This document shows, in pieces, positions 16,428 to 25,076 of a stretch of DNA of 64,000 bases. Each line of letters begins with the position of its first letter. Position 1 is the stretch's first letter. The translations under genes and the position numbers were made by a program. This DNA comes from Corynebacterium canis. Lineage in GTDB: Bacteria > Actinomycetota > Actinomycetes > Mycobacteriales > Mycobacteriaceae. Location of the stretch: positions 2,321,685-2,385,684 of the forward strand of contig NZ_CP047080.1 of assembly GCF_030408595.1 (NCBI RefSeq). The letters are read 5' to 3'. The notes beneath the pieces are model-generated. The model searched no databases. It had not been told where the DNA came from and was given only the letters and a program-made list of their open reading frames with translations.

Positions 16428-19019
16428 TTATGCCCAGCGCAGTTTCTCTGCTAGTTCCTTCTCTCCCCGCGCAATCAAACGTTCTATCGCATGAGTGCGC
16501 ACCGCATCAGCCGGCAACCCCAGCGCCTTATTCACGGTTTCAAACGGCGACTCATTCGGCTGCTCTTCCAGACCCATAGCGTTCAATACAGCGCGCTTGC
16601 CACGCAGCTTCAAATCTTGATCAGCAGCCCGAACCACATCAAAGGTTTCCCCAAACACAAAGAACACACGATCGCCAAGCGTGCACCCGAGTTCGTCCAA
16701 AAACCTACGCACCGTTCCCAAAACACAATTCGAACGTCCCCACCTGATCGCTTGCGGGCCAAGTCTGCTGGGAATCTTCACTGGGCGGTTAAACGCCAAG
16801 CCATACAAGTTCACTACGGCCTGCTGCACCACAGTCCCAGAGCCACGCAGATGCTCTTGCGTGACCGTGACCAGCTGCATCCAGGCACCGTCGCGGTAGT
16901 ACATCGCTTTGGATAGCTCTGGGGTTTGCTGGCACACCGGTTCGGTCGTGTTGATCCGCACCATTTTGTGTTCCCCGATGATAAATTCCGGTCCGCGAAG
17001 ATACGTCACCACGGAACTCTTTGTCACACCAAACGCTGTGGCTTGTTCAATAAGCCAATCCATCGGGGCTTCGCCGCCGCGTTTAAGTATTCGCCGAGTA
17101 AGCAGATTCGCCAAGTTTGTCCACTCCTCGTACGACCAGCCGCGCAGCGCCCACGTATCAATAGCGCACCGATAGAATTTATCAGAATTACTTAAGGCGC
17201 TTACCACAGACGTTTGGGTGCGCCCCGGCATACGATCACAAAGCTGATTCGTCGTCATCGGTTGCCCGCATAACGTGAGTTCCACACCCGCCATTTGCGC
17301 TATTGATTGCTCGATTGACACCAATACGGGACCGCGCTCTTTATAGCGGAATTCTTCGAGTGTAAACGCGAGAAATTCATCCACAAAATGGGCTCTCGAA
17401 CGACGCTCCAATTGCGCCAATAGCGTTGCTGTCTTAACAATTCCAAAAGAATCACCAAGCGTTTTTAAAAGATTGGCAAGCAATGGCTTGAATTCATCAC
17501 AGACTAACCATCCGTTTTGCACTTCCCACCGTGTAGCTGCACGGCGTGAATTCGGCACACCCTGCCGCGAATATGCCCAACACAATACCTCAAACATCGT
17601 GCATTCCATGCGCGTGTCAAATGCCTCACCGAGCATAGGCATTGCGCGCAAAATAGTTTCCACCCGCGCGCACGGATAAAACCTGGTAATCATCGCACTG
17701 GCGAGCAATTCGCAAAACTCGCCATGTTTCCGCAGCCGCTCCCCGATGCGCACCTCCAATTGCCGCGCCCGATCGCGCGTTATCGCTAGGTCCGCGCCCA
17801 CCGCCTCGACTGTTTTGCTTTTCGACGCCCTACCCGAGACGATGGCGGTAAAGCGAAACGGATCTTGCTCCACCACGCGTACCACCTCACTGACGGCACG
17901 ATCGAATATCTGCCCGGCCGGGCTAGGGTTTTGTACCATCGCCTCCACAAACGCTTCTGGGAAACAATTACGCGAATGCACCACCGCCTTGTAGTCCGGC
18001 CAAGTTCCGTGCAAGTCTAACCATCCCGCAATCAAATCAACGCTAGGCAGCAATCGCGGATATTCACCTGGATGATGCCGCGCAAAACCGACATAGATCG
18101 CATACAAAACTAGGGTTCGAATAAACGCTTCAGCTCGGGATTTTCCAAGCCCCTGCCCGCCCAGCACATCATCCATGGTCGCGTACAAGGGTTTCGGAAA
18201 GTGCGCCAACCATCGCTGCACATAATGTACGTTTTTATCAAACCCATCGGGCAACGCGCTGGGGTTCAACACCGGCGAAATTTTATATAGGGGAAGCATC
18301 GAAAACTCGGCGATCCATTGACCTATTACCGCCTCAATGTCATTGTTCACGCCGCTAAACCACGGAAACAGCTCAGCGAAATCACCGCGGGTCAAAGGCG
18401 AGCCCCCGTCGCCTGGCGGCACCGTCTCCTGGACTGAAACTATCGATCCCCGATGTTGCAGGCCACGCAGTTCGTGTTCTTCAAATTGCAACGGCGCCAC
18501 TTGCCCAAGGTCCGCCATGACATATGGCATGAGTTCCTGCAACGTATTGGCAATAGTCTCCGCCGCCCGCAATACCCCAGAAACAACCGCATATTCGTTC
18601 ACGGTGCTGCTGTACACGCCGCCTGCGTCTAAGTAGTCTCCGACGTCATCCACGATGGCATCCCGCAAGCCTTCGTAACCGTATTCGCGCAAGGAAAAAC
18701 CGAAGCGTTCCCGCGGCAATTGCACCCCAATACGATTGTATTCATCGCGGAGAATGTGGCACACCATATCAATATTATTTGCAACCAGAATGCGCCCTCG
18801 CAGCAGAATAGTCATATGCTGCGCGATATCCCGAAAAGTTGGCCTGAGGCTCGGCGCATCCGCGGGCGCTTCGTCTTCCATATATGCCACTGACATAGCC
18901 CAACGCCGTTCAATCTTGCCTTGCGAATCGAGCAGCACCACGCCAATCTCAAGTACCCGCTGATCCATGCCTGAGCCCAGGATCGAAAGCTCTAGCACTG
19001 CGTATGAAGGCTGGTTCAT
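16428..19019 (-). CDS. Intact paralogue of the exonuclease-like/sigma-region-4/HTH protein
   Basis: An 863-aa protein paralogous to the interrupted gene just downstream. The N-terminal exonuclease fold is recognisable only by context (RVLEIGVVLLDSQG, LLRGRILVANNIDMVCHIL); the catalytic DxE position reads LELSILG, so metal ligands are lost. The BRCT module of the neighbour is missing, accounting for most of the length difference. A sigma-70 region-4-like HTH (VGADLAITRDRARQLEVRI) lies near 415-435, and a second HTH (QPMTTNQLCDRMPGRTQTSVVSALS) near 600. The rest is a conserved region shared with the paralogue. ATG 19019 is preferred to GTG 19025. The two genes are 135 bp apart on the same strand, so probably a tandem duplication. 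Function unknown. Confidence 0.75.
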   Translation of the reverse strand: MNQPSYAVLELSILGSGMDQRVLEIGVVLLDSQGKIERRWAMSVAYMEDEAPADAPSLRPTFRDIAQHMTILLRGRILVANNIDMVCHILRDEYNRIGVQLPRERFGFSLREYGYEGLRDAIVDDVGDYLDAGGVYSSTVNEYAVVSGVLRAAETIANTLQELMPYVMADLGQVAPLQFEEHELRGLQHRGSIVSVQETVPPGDGGSPLTRGDFAELFPWFSGVNNDIEAVIGQWIAEFSMLPLYKISPVLNPSALPDGFDKNVHYVQRWLAHFPKPLYATMDDVLGGQGLGKSRAEAFIRTLVLYAIYVGFARHHPGEYPRLLPSVDLIAGWLDLHGTWPDYKAVVHSRNCFPEAFVEAMVQNPSPAGQIFDRAVSEVVRVVEQDPFRFTAIVSGRASKSKTVEAVGADLAITRDRARQLEVRIGERLRKHGEFCELLASAMITRFYPCARVETILRAMPMLGEAFDTRMECTMFEVLCWAYSRQGVPNSRRAATRWEVQNGWLVCDEFKPLLANLLKTLGDSFGIVKTATLLAQLERRSRAHFVDEFLAFTLEEFRYKERGPVLVSIEQSIAQMAGVELTLCGQPMTTNQLCDRMPGRTQTSVVSALSNSDKFYRCAIDTWALRGWSYEEWTNLANLLTRRILKRGGEAPMDWLIEQATAFGVTKSSVVTYLRGPEFIIGEHKMVRINTTEPVCQQTPELSKAMYYRDGAWMQLVTVTQEHLRGSGTVVQQAVVNLYGLAFNRPVKIPSRLGPQAIRWGRSNCVLGTVRRFLDELGCTLGDRVFFVFGETFDVVRAADQDLKLRGKRAVLNAMGLEEQPNESPFETVNKALGLPADAVRTHAIERLIARGEKELAEKLRWA

Positions 19020-19285
19020 GCCCACTACAGTAGAACGCTCGATCGCCTGCTAGAACGATGTTTCGCATCGGGGGAACCGCTTTGGGGGTAAGCATGTAAC
19101 CAGCGGAATAAGCGCTTCGCTCAAGGTTGTGCAAGTCCAAAACCGCACCTGCTGCCAATCACCCAGTTCACGAGGGAGTTTAGCAAATTTAGTACCTAAA
19201 ATCCGCCGTAGACCTGCGAAAACATTGCCCACAACGAGCATTGCCCCCGCCCCGAGGCCGCGATAGCGCCCCGCAGCCAACCGCA

Positions 19286-19602
19286 CATCCTTGCTCGCAG
19301 CGCCAACGCAACAGATACCTATAGTAAATGCCGCGCCGAATTTACGCCCCGGGCAATTCCTTAGATGCAATACTGCGAATTTCAGCAAGGCTTAAACAAG
19401 GTTTTCGCACAGGAACCCCGATATCATCGCATTCCAAACCAATCACGGTGTCGCATGTCTGTGCTAGTTTTTGCGCGAGCATCCCGTCCCCACAACCCAC
19501 ATCCAGCACTCTGCCGCGCGCTCGTCGAGCTATCCAGGGGTGGTACGCAATGTTATGGTTCCACGGATCGCGCCCCGCAGCTTTGCCTCGCCGTCCAGCC
19601 AT
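19286..19602 (-). pseudogene. SAM-dependent methyltransferase remnant
   Basis: The N-terminal motif PWNHNIAYHPWI and SAM-binding motif RVLDVGCGDGMLAQKLA of small class I methyltransferases are intact. After CDTVIGLECDD the sequence jumps directly to PVRKPCLSLAEIRSIASKELPGA, which in the family lies about 100 residues further on: an internal in-frame deletion. A TAA at 19342 follows, after which the same frame continues with IRRGIYYRYLLRWR, the normal family C-terminus. So one deletion and one nonsense codon have inactivated it. Likely start ATG 19602. Confidence 0.75.
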
Positions 19603-19619
19603 AGAACAATTGTACGTTT

Positions 19620-21362
19620 CTACAGCTGGTATCCTGCCGGGTATTGCGGCTGCTGCGGATCCTGCATAGATTCCGCAAGCTGCCGCTCCTTTGCAAACCA
19701 CTCGCGCGGCGTATTGGGGTGTTGTTGCAGGTAGCTGGCACCTTGACGGCGGATGTCGCGCAATTGCTGGTACCCGCTAGGCCCATCGCAACCTTCGGGT
19801 GGGCACGCATGTTTGGCTTTTAGCACCTTGATGGAGTGCGGCCCGAAATCGCTGCCGGTATTTACCACTTCCATTTCCCAGCCGGCCCGCGAGTCATAAC
19901 CAAGGGCAACGCGAAACTTCGGTGCGAACACTTGGGCGAGTTGAACATCGGCCGGGGCAACGTAGTGGGAGTCGTGTACGCCCTCCGCGCTGGGCGCAAT
20001 TGTGTACGAATGCTTGTCCTGCACATAGGTGATCCGCCACGCCTGTTCCGCGCCCCAACCAAACAGCTTCAGCAGATCGGGCACGCCCTCTTCCACGCTC
20101 AGGTGCGCCGGGATTCGAATCACGCGGCTCACCACGGGTTTCACGTCCTTGAGCACCATACGCAAGTGCAGGTGTTCCATGCGGCTTGTCGACGCCCGCG
20201 CCACTCGTTCGCCGGGGAAACGTACCCGCTGTGTGCGCGGGGCGTCGTCAAGCTCTTGGCGCCGCCGGAACGGACGTTCGGTAACCTCGGAAAAGTCGGG
20301 GAAGTCGCTGAGGCGTTCTTCAACAAAGGTGTGAAAATCGCCCTGAAGCTTGGTGCGCGGCACGACGGGGAACTCGTCTTTCAGCAAGCTTTCGCTATTG
20401 TCTTCGATGGCGATTTCGGTGAGTGGGCCGAGGAAAGCCAGCGGCAAATAGTTCCCCTGTTCGGCGGCCTTGAGCAATTCGAGGGCGCGATCCGTAAGGC
20501 AGATCCCGGCGGGGGCCTGGATCAGGAGGTCGGCGCGAAGCATGACGTCGATGGTTTTCTGGAGCTTCGGATAATGCTTGATGCGCGGCAGGCGCATGTG
20601 CTCGACCTGACCTTTGAACACTCCCGTTGTGCGCAGGTCATATTCGAGCAGCATTTTCAGCGCGGTCGGCGTCAATTGGCCGTCCGCACCGACGCGCAGG
20701 AACTTCACCTCCCGCTGCAAATACGCCGCCACCATCGGCGCACATTTGTTCACATCTTTGTCGGCGATCTCCTCGGCGAATCGCACCCACGCCGCCGGTT
20801 TGCCAGCGGCCCGCAACGCAAGGACCTGCTTCATATACTGATTGCAAAACGGCAGGAAAAATGGCTTCCATTCGACAGACTCTGCGAAATTAGCCAAGGG
20901 GCGGCAGAGCGAAGGATCGATGGACATGCCATCTGCGGCTCGGTTCGCGGCGTCGACAAGCGACGATGGCAGCGAGGGAATTACCTTGCCAGAAGCGGCC
21001 GCTACCATGGGAATCTCGAAAGTGGAGGGCGGCTCCCCGTGCGAAAGCCGCATGGAAAACCGCCAGTTCGTGAGGCCGATCAGCACCAATTCCAAGTTGC
21101 GGAACTTCATAAGATCATCGAACACCCATCCGGTGATATCGATATCGAGGGTGCCGTCGAAGTGATAGTCCGCAAAGCCCATCCACTGCGGTGAACCGTC
21201 GAGCTCGCCGCACAGCGTAATCGTGGGATCCGGCGTACCGTACAGGCCCGCAACAATCAATTCGAGCGCGTGTTCTATAGGCTGGGAGCCGTCAATAAAC
21301 ATGATCGCTCGCGGCGGGTTATAGATATTCTTTGCAGTCAACTTCACATTCACGGGGCGCAT
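19620..21362 (-). CDS. Protein with pRiA4b ORF-3-like C-terminal domain
   Basis: A 580-aa soluble protein. Residues about 400-535 match the plasmid pRiA4b ORF-3-like domain (PF07929 type): LHLRMVLKDVKPVVSRVIRIP, then the diagnostic ACPPEGCDGPSGYQQL near the end. The N-terminal about 100 residues (PRAIMFIDGSQPIEHALELI, VAGLYGTPD) and the segment around LTDRALELLKAAEQGNYLPL are homologous to the shorter 25077-26051 gene, so the two are paralogues with only this one carrying the pRiA4 domain. ATG 21362 (MRPVNVKL) is chosen; an upstream in-frame codon at 21413 lacks support. Two GTCGAYAAGC sites lie inside, read as ASTS and LVDAA. The pRiA4 domain is frequent on mobile DNA and of unknown function. 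Confidence 0.8.
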   Translation of the reverse strand: MRPVNVKLTAKNIYNPPRAIMFIDGSQPIEHALELIVAGLYGTPDPTITLCGELDGSPQWMGFADYHFDGTLDIDITGWVFDDLMKFRNLELVLIGLTNWRFSMRLSHGEPPSTFEIPMVAAASGKVIPSLPSSLVDAANRAADGMSIDPSLCRPLANFAESVEWKPFFLPFCNQYMKQVLALRAAGKPAAWVRFAEEIADKDVNKCAPMVAAYLQREVKFLRVGADGQLTPTALKMLLEYDLRTTGVFKGQVEHMRLPRIKHYPKLQKTIDVMLRADLLIQAPAGICLTDRALELLKAAEQGNYLPLAFLGPLTEIAIEDNSESLLKDEFPVVPRTKLQGDFHTFVEERLSDFPDFSEVTERPFRRRQELDDAPRTQRVRFPGERVARASTSRMEHLHLRMVLKDVKPVVSRVIRIPAHLSVEEGVPDLLKLFGWGAEQAWRITYVQDKHSYTIAPSAEGVHDSHYVAPADVQLAQVFAPKFRVALGYDSRAGWEMEVVNTGSDFGPHSIKVLKAKHACPPEGCDGPSGYQQLRDIRRQGASYLQQHPNTPREWFAKERQLAESMQDPQQPQYPAGYQL

Positions 21363-21641
21363 ACAATCAGACTCTAAAGCGAATCCTCCCGACAACACAT
21401 GGGTACCACCCACGATACCCCCAATGTTTGCGCTGGTTGCGTACGATATAAGCGGTCACGCTGGAGGTATCGGATTTTCGCCGCGACCAATTGTCGGCAA
21501 TCGGTAATATGTTCTCCCCCCGCTTTGCTCAATAAGTGCTAAGGTCGCCGCTCCACAGCCGCGACCCCGCCGGACGTTCGCCGCGCAGACAAACAAAGGT
21601 TCGAACAATATTAGGGCCGGCGCCTGTGTGCGCGAGTTGTT

Positions 21642-22259
21642 TCAGCTTGCCACGAAGCGGCGCAACAAGCCGTCAATAAGGGCGGAAGTGGTGTAGACCA
21701 TCGGATCACCGAGCTTGACGCCCAGCGCAATGCCCGCGGCGAGCGCCGGAAAACGGTCGGATTCAATCAGCTCGACCAATTCGGGGTGGTGCGACGGCGC
21801 CTGTTCAAGCACAAAGCTCCCGCCCACCACAACATACCGCGTAATCGTGGAAAGTATCACGCTCGAAACGCCTAGATCCCATCCGTATTTGTGTGCGAAC
21901 GCCTCGTGGTGTGCGTTGAGCGCCACCAGCACCTGATCGGACACCGGGTTGCGCCGTAGCAGATATTCGGCAATTCCTGGGTACGCCCGAGTAAACTCGC
22001 ACATATAGGCCGCATGTTCGTGTAGCGCCTCGCGGGGGTCATCGCTTTTCGGCGGCGGAAATTCGGCCCGTAAACAAATCCCATCTGCAACGATGCGCCG
22101 CAAGCCTTCGATGTTTTTCGCGTGCCGATACACCGACAATTCGCTCACGCCAAGTTGCTGCGCCACGCCTCGTACGGTCACCTTTAGCATCGTCAAGGCA
22201 ATGCCGGCTTCGACAATACGTTCGCGGGTGAGCGGCGCGGGCCGAACCCTTCCGGGCAT
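21642..22259 (-). CDS. TetR-family transcriptional regulator
   Basis: A 205-aa DNA-binding repressor-type protein. The N-terminal helix-turn-helix is visible at residues 13-50 (TRERIVEAGIAL, then VRGVAQQLGVSELSVYRHAKN). The C-terminal helical ligand domain contains GVSSVILSTITRYVVVGGSF and ends FVAS. The gene is divergent from the ECF transporter operon, with 110 bp between the start codons, which suggests it controls that operon and itself. A palindromic site lies in that gap at 22331-22350. Ligand unknown. Confidence 0.88.
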   Translation of the reverse strand: MPGRVRPAPLTRERIVEAGIALTMLKVTVRGVAQQLGVSELSVYRHAKNIEGLRRIVADGICLRAEFPPPKSDDPREALHEHAAYMCEFTRAYPGIAEYLLRRNPVSDQVLVALNAHHEAFAHKYGWDLGVSSVILSTITRYVVVGGSFVLEQAPSHHPELVELIESDRFPALAAGIALGVKLGDPMVYTTSALIDGLLRRFVAS

Positions 22260-22330
22260 AAGTTCTCCTTCAAGTTAGAACATGCGTGCGAGCCGTGACC
22301 AGCCCCATAGACACACCTTAGCCCTGCCAC

Positions 22331-22350
22331 TAAGGTTAGACTAACTAACC
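22331..22350. promoter_or_regulatory. Candidate TetR operator in divergent promoter region
   Basis: GTTAG-A-CTAAC is an 11-bp perfect palindrome (22335-22345) nested in GGTTAG...CTAACC (22334-22350). It lies 20 bp upstream of the ECF operon start. It shares only about 14 of 19 positions with the DtxR consensus, so binding by the adjacent TetR protein is the simpler reading. Confidence 0.45.
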
Positions 22351-22369
22351 ACGACCGACGGAGCACTGC

Positions 22370-22891
22370 ATGTCAGCTACACCATTCCCTAAATTGCTCA
22401 CCGCGCGTCCCCTCATGATTTGCGTCGTGCTAGGCGCGTTAGCGGTGGGCATCGTCGCCATCACCCGCGTAGTAACCATTGCCATCACAGCCTCCCTACC
22501 TTGGCTTTCCTTCCCAGCACCACTGCCCTGGTTCGTACCGGTTATCATGGCCACGCTCTTGGTTCGCCGCTCGGGCGCCGCGCTTATCACCGGCTTTATC
22601 GGCCTCGTGGGCGGCGGCGGAATGGTGTTTATTGCCGCCGTAATCGTCGAACTATTCGCACTTCCGTTCCGCTCCACATGGCGCTTAAACGTGTGGTGGG
22701 CGATGGCCGCAGGCGTAGCCGTTGGCATCATGTCATTCGGCTTTATGTTCATGTTCCCAGAGTTCACCAGCCTGCCCGCAAAACTGATAATCACGGCTTT
22801 GGTTGTCCGCATAGCCACCGGTGCCACGTACGGCGCGCTCGCCTTTTACCTAGCCCGCAAATTGCAGGAACTCAACATCGGCACCGCATGA
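22370..22891 (+). CDS. ECF transporter substrate-binding (S) membrane component
   Basis: A very hydrophobic 173-aa protein with about five or six membrane segments. Its position directly before a double-ATPase gene and a T-component gene, all overlapping by ATGA, identifies it as the substrate-binding subunit of a group I-type energy-coupling factor importer. GGAG lies eight bases upstream of the ATG. S components of this size bind vitamins or their precursors (thiamine, hydroxymethylpyrimidine and so on). No TPP or other riboswitch is visible upstream, so the substrate is not assigned. Regulation by the divergent TetR gene is inferred. Confidence 0.75.
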   Translation: MSATPFPKLLTARPLMICVVLGALAVGIVAITRVVTIAITASLPWLSFPAPLPWFVPVIMATLLVRRSGAALITGFIGLVGGGGMVFIAAVIVELFALPFRSTWRLNVWWAMAAGVAVGIMSFGFMFMFPEFTSLPAKLIITALVVRIATGATYGALAFYLARKLQELNIGTA

Positions 22892-24117
22892 TTATCCGCG
22901 ACTTCACCCTGACATACCGCGACGGCACCACGCTTTTCCATGGTCTAGACCTAAGCTTTGTACCCGGCAGCTACACGCTCATCTGCGGCCCGACGGGTTC
23001 CGGCAAATCCAGCCTTGCGTTCGCCCTCGCGGGCTGTAGTTCCGCCACCGTGACCGGCACGATTGATGGCGGACCAGCCGCCGTTGTATGGCAAGACCCC
23101 GCCGCTCAAATGTGCGGACGTTCGCTTCTCGACGAAGCTCGCCTCCCGCTTGATTACCGCAATATAGACGCCTCCACGGGTACCGCTCGCGCATTCGAAT
23201 TGCTGCAAAAGGTGCGGTTGGATCACCTGCCGGCAGACCGCGATCCCATGCGGCTATCTGGCGGCGAACAGCAACGCCTCGCCTTCGCCGCTTCCCTCGC
23301 GCAAGATACCCCGGTTTTAGTCTTGGATGAGGCCACCTCCCAGCTCGACCGTTCCGCGCGAGCCACCTTCCTACAAACACTGACCTCCGCCACCGACAAG
23401 ACCATTATCGCTATCGACCACAATGTCGATTGCCACTTGCCCTATCTCGATCGCATGATCATTCTCGGCCCCGAAGGCACGATCGAATGGGATGGTCCCG
23501 CCCCGCCGCCAAACCCGGGCGATTACGGCATCCGAATGCCGGGTTCGAGCTTCCCCACCGCCATTTCCAACACCGGGCATGCGCAAGCGGAGACCATCGA
23601 CCTTGGGTTCGCCAAGTTACCGCTCGGCAGCATTATGGCAGTATTGGGCCCGAATGGCTCCGGCAAATCCACCCTGCTTCGCGAACTCACAAGAAATCGA
23701 AAGCTATTGCGAAAAGGTATCGCGTGGTTGCCACAACGCGGCGCCCATTACCTCTTGCGCGGCTCTGTCGCGGAGGAGCTCGACGGCGCTTTCCCAGCTG
23801 CCGACGTCGGCCTAGCCACCGAAACGACCACACATCCGCTCATGCTTTCGGGCGGCCAACGGCAGCGCCTCGCCTTGGCGCGTGCCCTCGGCGACCGCAC
23901 TCGGCGTCTTGCCCTCCTCGACGAACCTTCGTATTCGCAAGACCTCACGGGCACCCGCCAAGTCATCGATATGATTGCCCGCGACGCCAGCCGCCGCGTC
24001 ACCCTGATGGCCACTCACGACACCCTGCTTATCGACGCCCTGGCCACCCACCGTCTGCGCCTGCGTAACGGCGAAATCCAAGACATCGAAGAGGTGAAAG
24101 GCCCCAGCACCCCATGA
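22888..24117 (+). CDS. ECF transporter ATPase with two fused ABC domains
   Basis: Cytoplasmic energising subunit, 409 aa, carrying two complete but compact ABC cassettes. Cassette 1: Walker A GPTGSGKSS (34-42), signature LSGGEQQRLAF, Walker B VLVLDEATS, switch His in IAIDH. Cassette 2: GPNGSGKSTLL, signature LSGGQRQRLAL, LALLDEPS, and MATHD. This fused form is known for YkoD-like ECF systems. The ATG at 22888 overlaps the S-component stop (ATGA), and the end overlaps the T-component start in the same way. A GTCGAYAAGC site lies in the last codons (LLIDAL). Confidence 0.88.
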   Translation: MIIRDFTLTYRDGTTLFHGLDLSFVPGSYTLICGPTGSGKSSLAFALAGCSSATVTGTIDGGPAAVVWQDPAAQMCGRSLLDEARLPLDYRNIDASTGTARAFELLQKVRLDHLPADRDPMRLSGGEQQRLAFAASLAQDTPVLVLDEATSQLDRSARATFLQTLTSATDKTIIAIDHNVDCHLPYLDRMIILGPEGTIEWDGPAPPPNPGDYGIRMPGSSFPTAISNTGHAQAETIDLGFAKLPLGSIMAVLGPNGSGKSTLLRELTRNRKLLRKGIAWLPQRGAHYLLRGSVAEELDGAFPAADVGLATETTTHPLMLSGGQRQRLALARALGDRTRRLALLDEPSYSQDLTGTRQVIDMIARDASRRVTLMATHDTLLIDALATHRLRLRNGEIQDIEEVKGPSTP

Positions 24118-24794
24118 CCAATTCGAAAACCTTTCCGCATCCATTGGTGCTGGTACTCCTGCCTTTTCCAGCAATTTGGTCGATCCTGCTGGCCAAGGAA
24201 CCCTACGTACCCTTGACCTTTATCGTCATCTGCTCGCTCTGTTCCCTACTCCTCGGGCTCCGCACAGCCGGCAAGATCCTGGGCGCCGCCGTGGTCACCT
24301 TTTGCTTTATTAGTGTGAGCTTTTGGCCGTGGTTAGGCTTGCACGCCGCTTCGATGCTCGCAGTGCGCATGGCGAGTTTATTGCTGATTTTCGTCGTGCC
24401 GCTCAGCGCCGTACGCTGGCCGGTCCTTACCGATACCCTGATCCAGCAATTTAAAATCCCCTACCCGCTCGTAGACGCCATTACCCTCGGCGGCCGCTTC
24501 CATGCCGTGATGCGGCGGGAATGCTCCAGCATGGCCACGCAATTACGGGTCGATGCTCGCGGCAGCCGCCTCAAGCAGCTGGCCATGAGCCGAAAACTGG
24601 TGATTCCCCTGCTTGTAGCGTCCTTCCGGCACGCCGACACGACCGCCCTGGCGCTGGAAAACCGCCAATTTGCGTCTTCGCCAACACGAACGACTCACCA
24701 CGAGCAGCACGTGCAAATTTTCGACTGGTTGGCACTAGCTACGATCTGGGCGGCGATGATCGCAGTGCCATACGTGGCCGCAGCGGTTGTATAG
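24114..24794 (+). CDS. ECF transporter transmembrane (T) component
   Basis: A 226-aa integral membrane coupling subunit with about five hydrophobic segments. The T-component coupling region is visible in the cytoplasmic part: LRVDARGSRLKQLAMSRKL and the later HADTTALALENRQF, corresponding to the two short conserved Ala-Arg-Gly motifs (ARG and related) that contact the ATPase cassettes. It starts with ATG at 24114, overlapping the ATPase stop by four bases. It completes an S-A-T operon. A GTCGAYAAGC site begins eight bases after its stop codon. Confidence 0.85.
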   Translation: MTNSKTFPHPLVLVLLPFPAIWSILLAKEPYVPLTFIVICSLCSLLLGLRTAGKILGAAVVTFCFISVSFWPWLGLHAASMLAVRMASLLLIFVVPLSAVRWPVLTDTLIQQFKIPYPLVDAITLGGRFHAVMRRECSSMATQLRVDARGSRLKQLAMSRKLVIPLLVASFRHADTTALALENRQFASSPTRTTHHEQHVQIFDWLALATIWAAMIAVPYVAAAVV

Positions 24795-24903
24795 CCGCGG
24801 CGTCGATAAGCGCGGGCATGGTTTTGCTGCATCACCTGCGGTTGCGGCGTTTTTATTGACCCCACGGAGCAGCCCAATTGAAGCATAGTAGAATGTTTTG
24901 CAA

Positions 24904-25067
24904 GGCAAGGGGTCATTGCAATTTGGCAAATGTCAGTGCCTTCCACATGCGTTCCGCGGTGGAGGGGAAAATAGGTGAGCCCCTAGACGGCTGCCATGTT
25001 GCAAGGTAATGGCGCACATGTGAGCGAATGCTCGCGGCGTCGTCACCGTGGATAATGACCCCTTGCC
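24904..25067. repeat. 164-bp segment bounded by 14-bp perfect inverted repeats
   Basis: GGCAAGGGGTCATT at 24904-24917 is repeated as its exact complement at 25054-25067. The segment between holds no open frame of note. It lies between the ECF operon and the 3' end of the following minus-strand gene, the place for a terminator or a small MITE-like element. No target duplication is visible outside the repeats. Confidence 0.5.
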
Positions 25068-25076
25068 GATACTATA

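Noticed and set aside
19836..21194. Plus-strand open frame of 452 codons
   Set aside because: It mirrors the pRiA4-domain gene, whose domain signatures and start are convincing. The antisense product is His/Arg-rich and without family features.
22331..22350. DtxR iron box before the ECF operon
   Set aside because: Only about 14 of 19 positions match the consensus. A symmetrical site next to a divergent TetR gene is better explained as that regulator's operator.
22300..22369. TPP riboswitch in front of the ECF operon
   Set aside because: The gap to the divergent gene is only 110 bp, and no THI-box core sequence is present.
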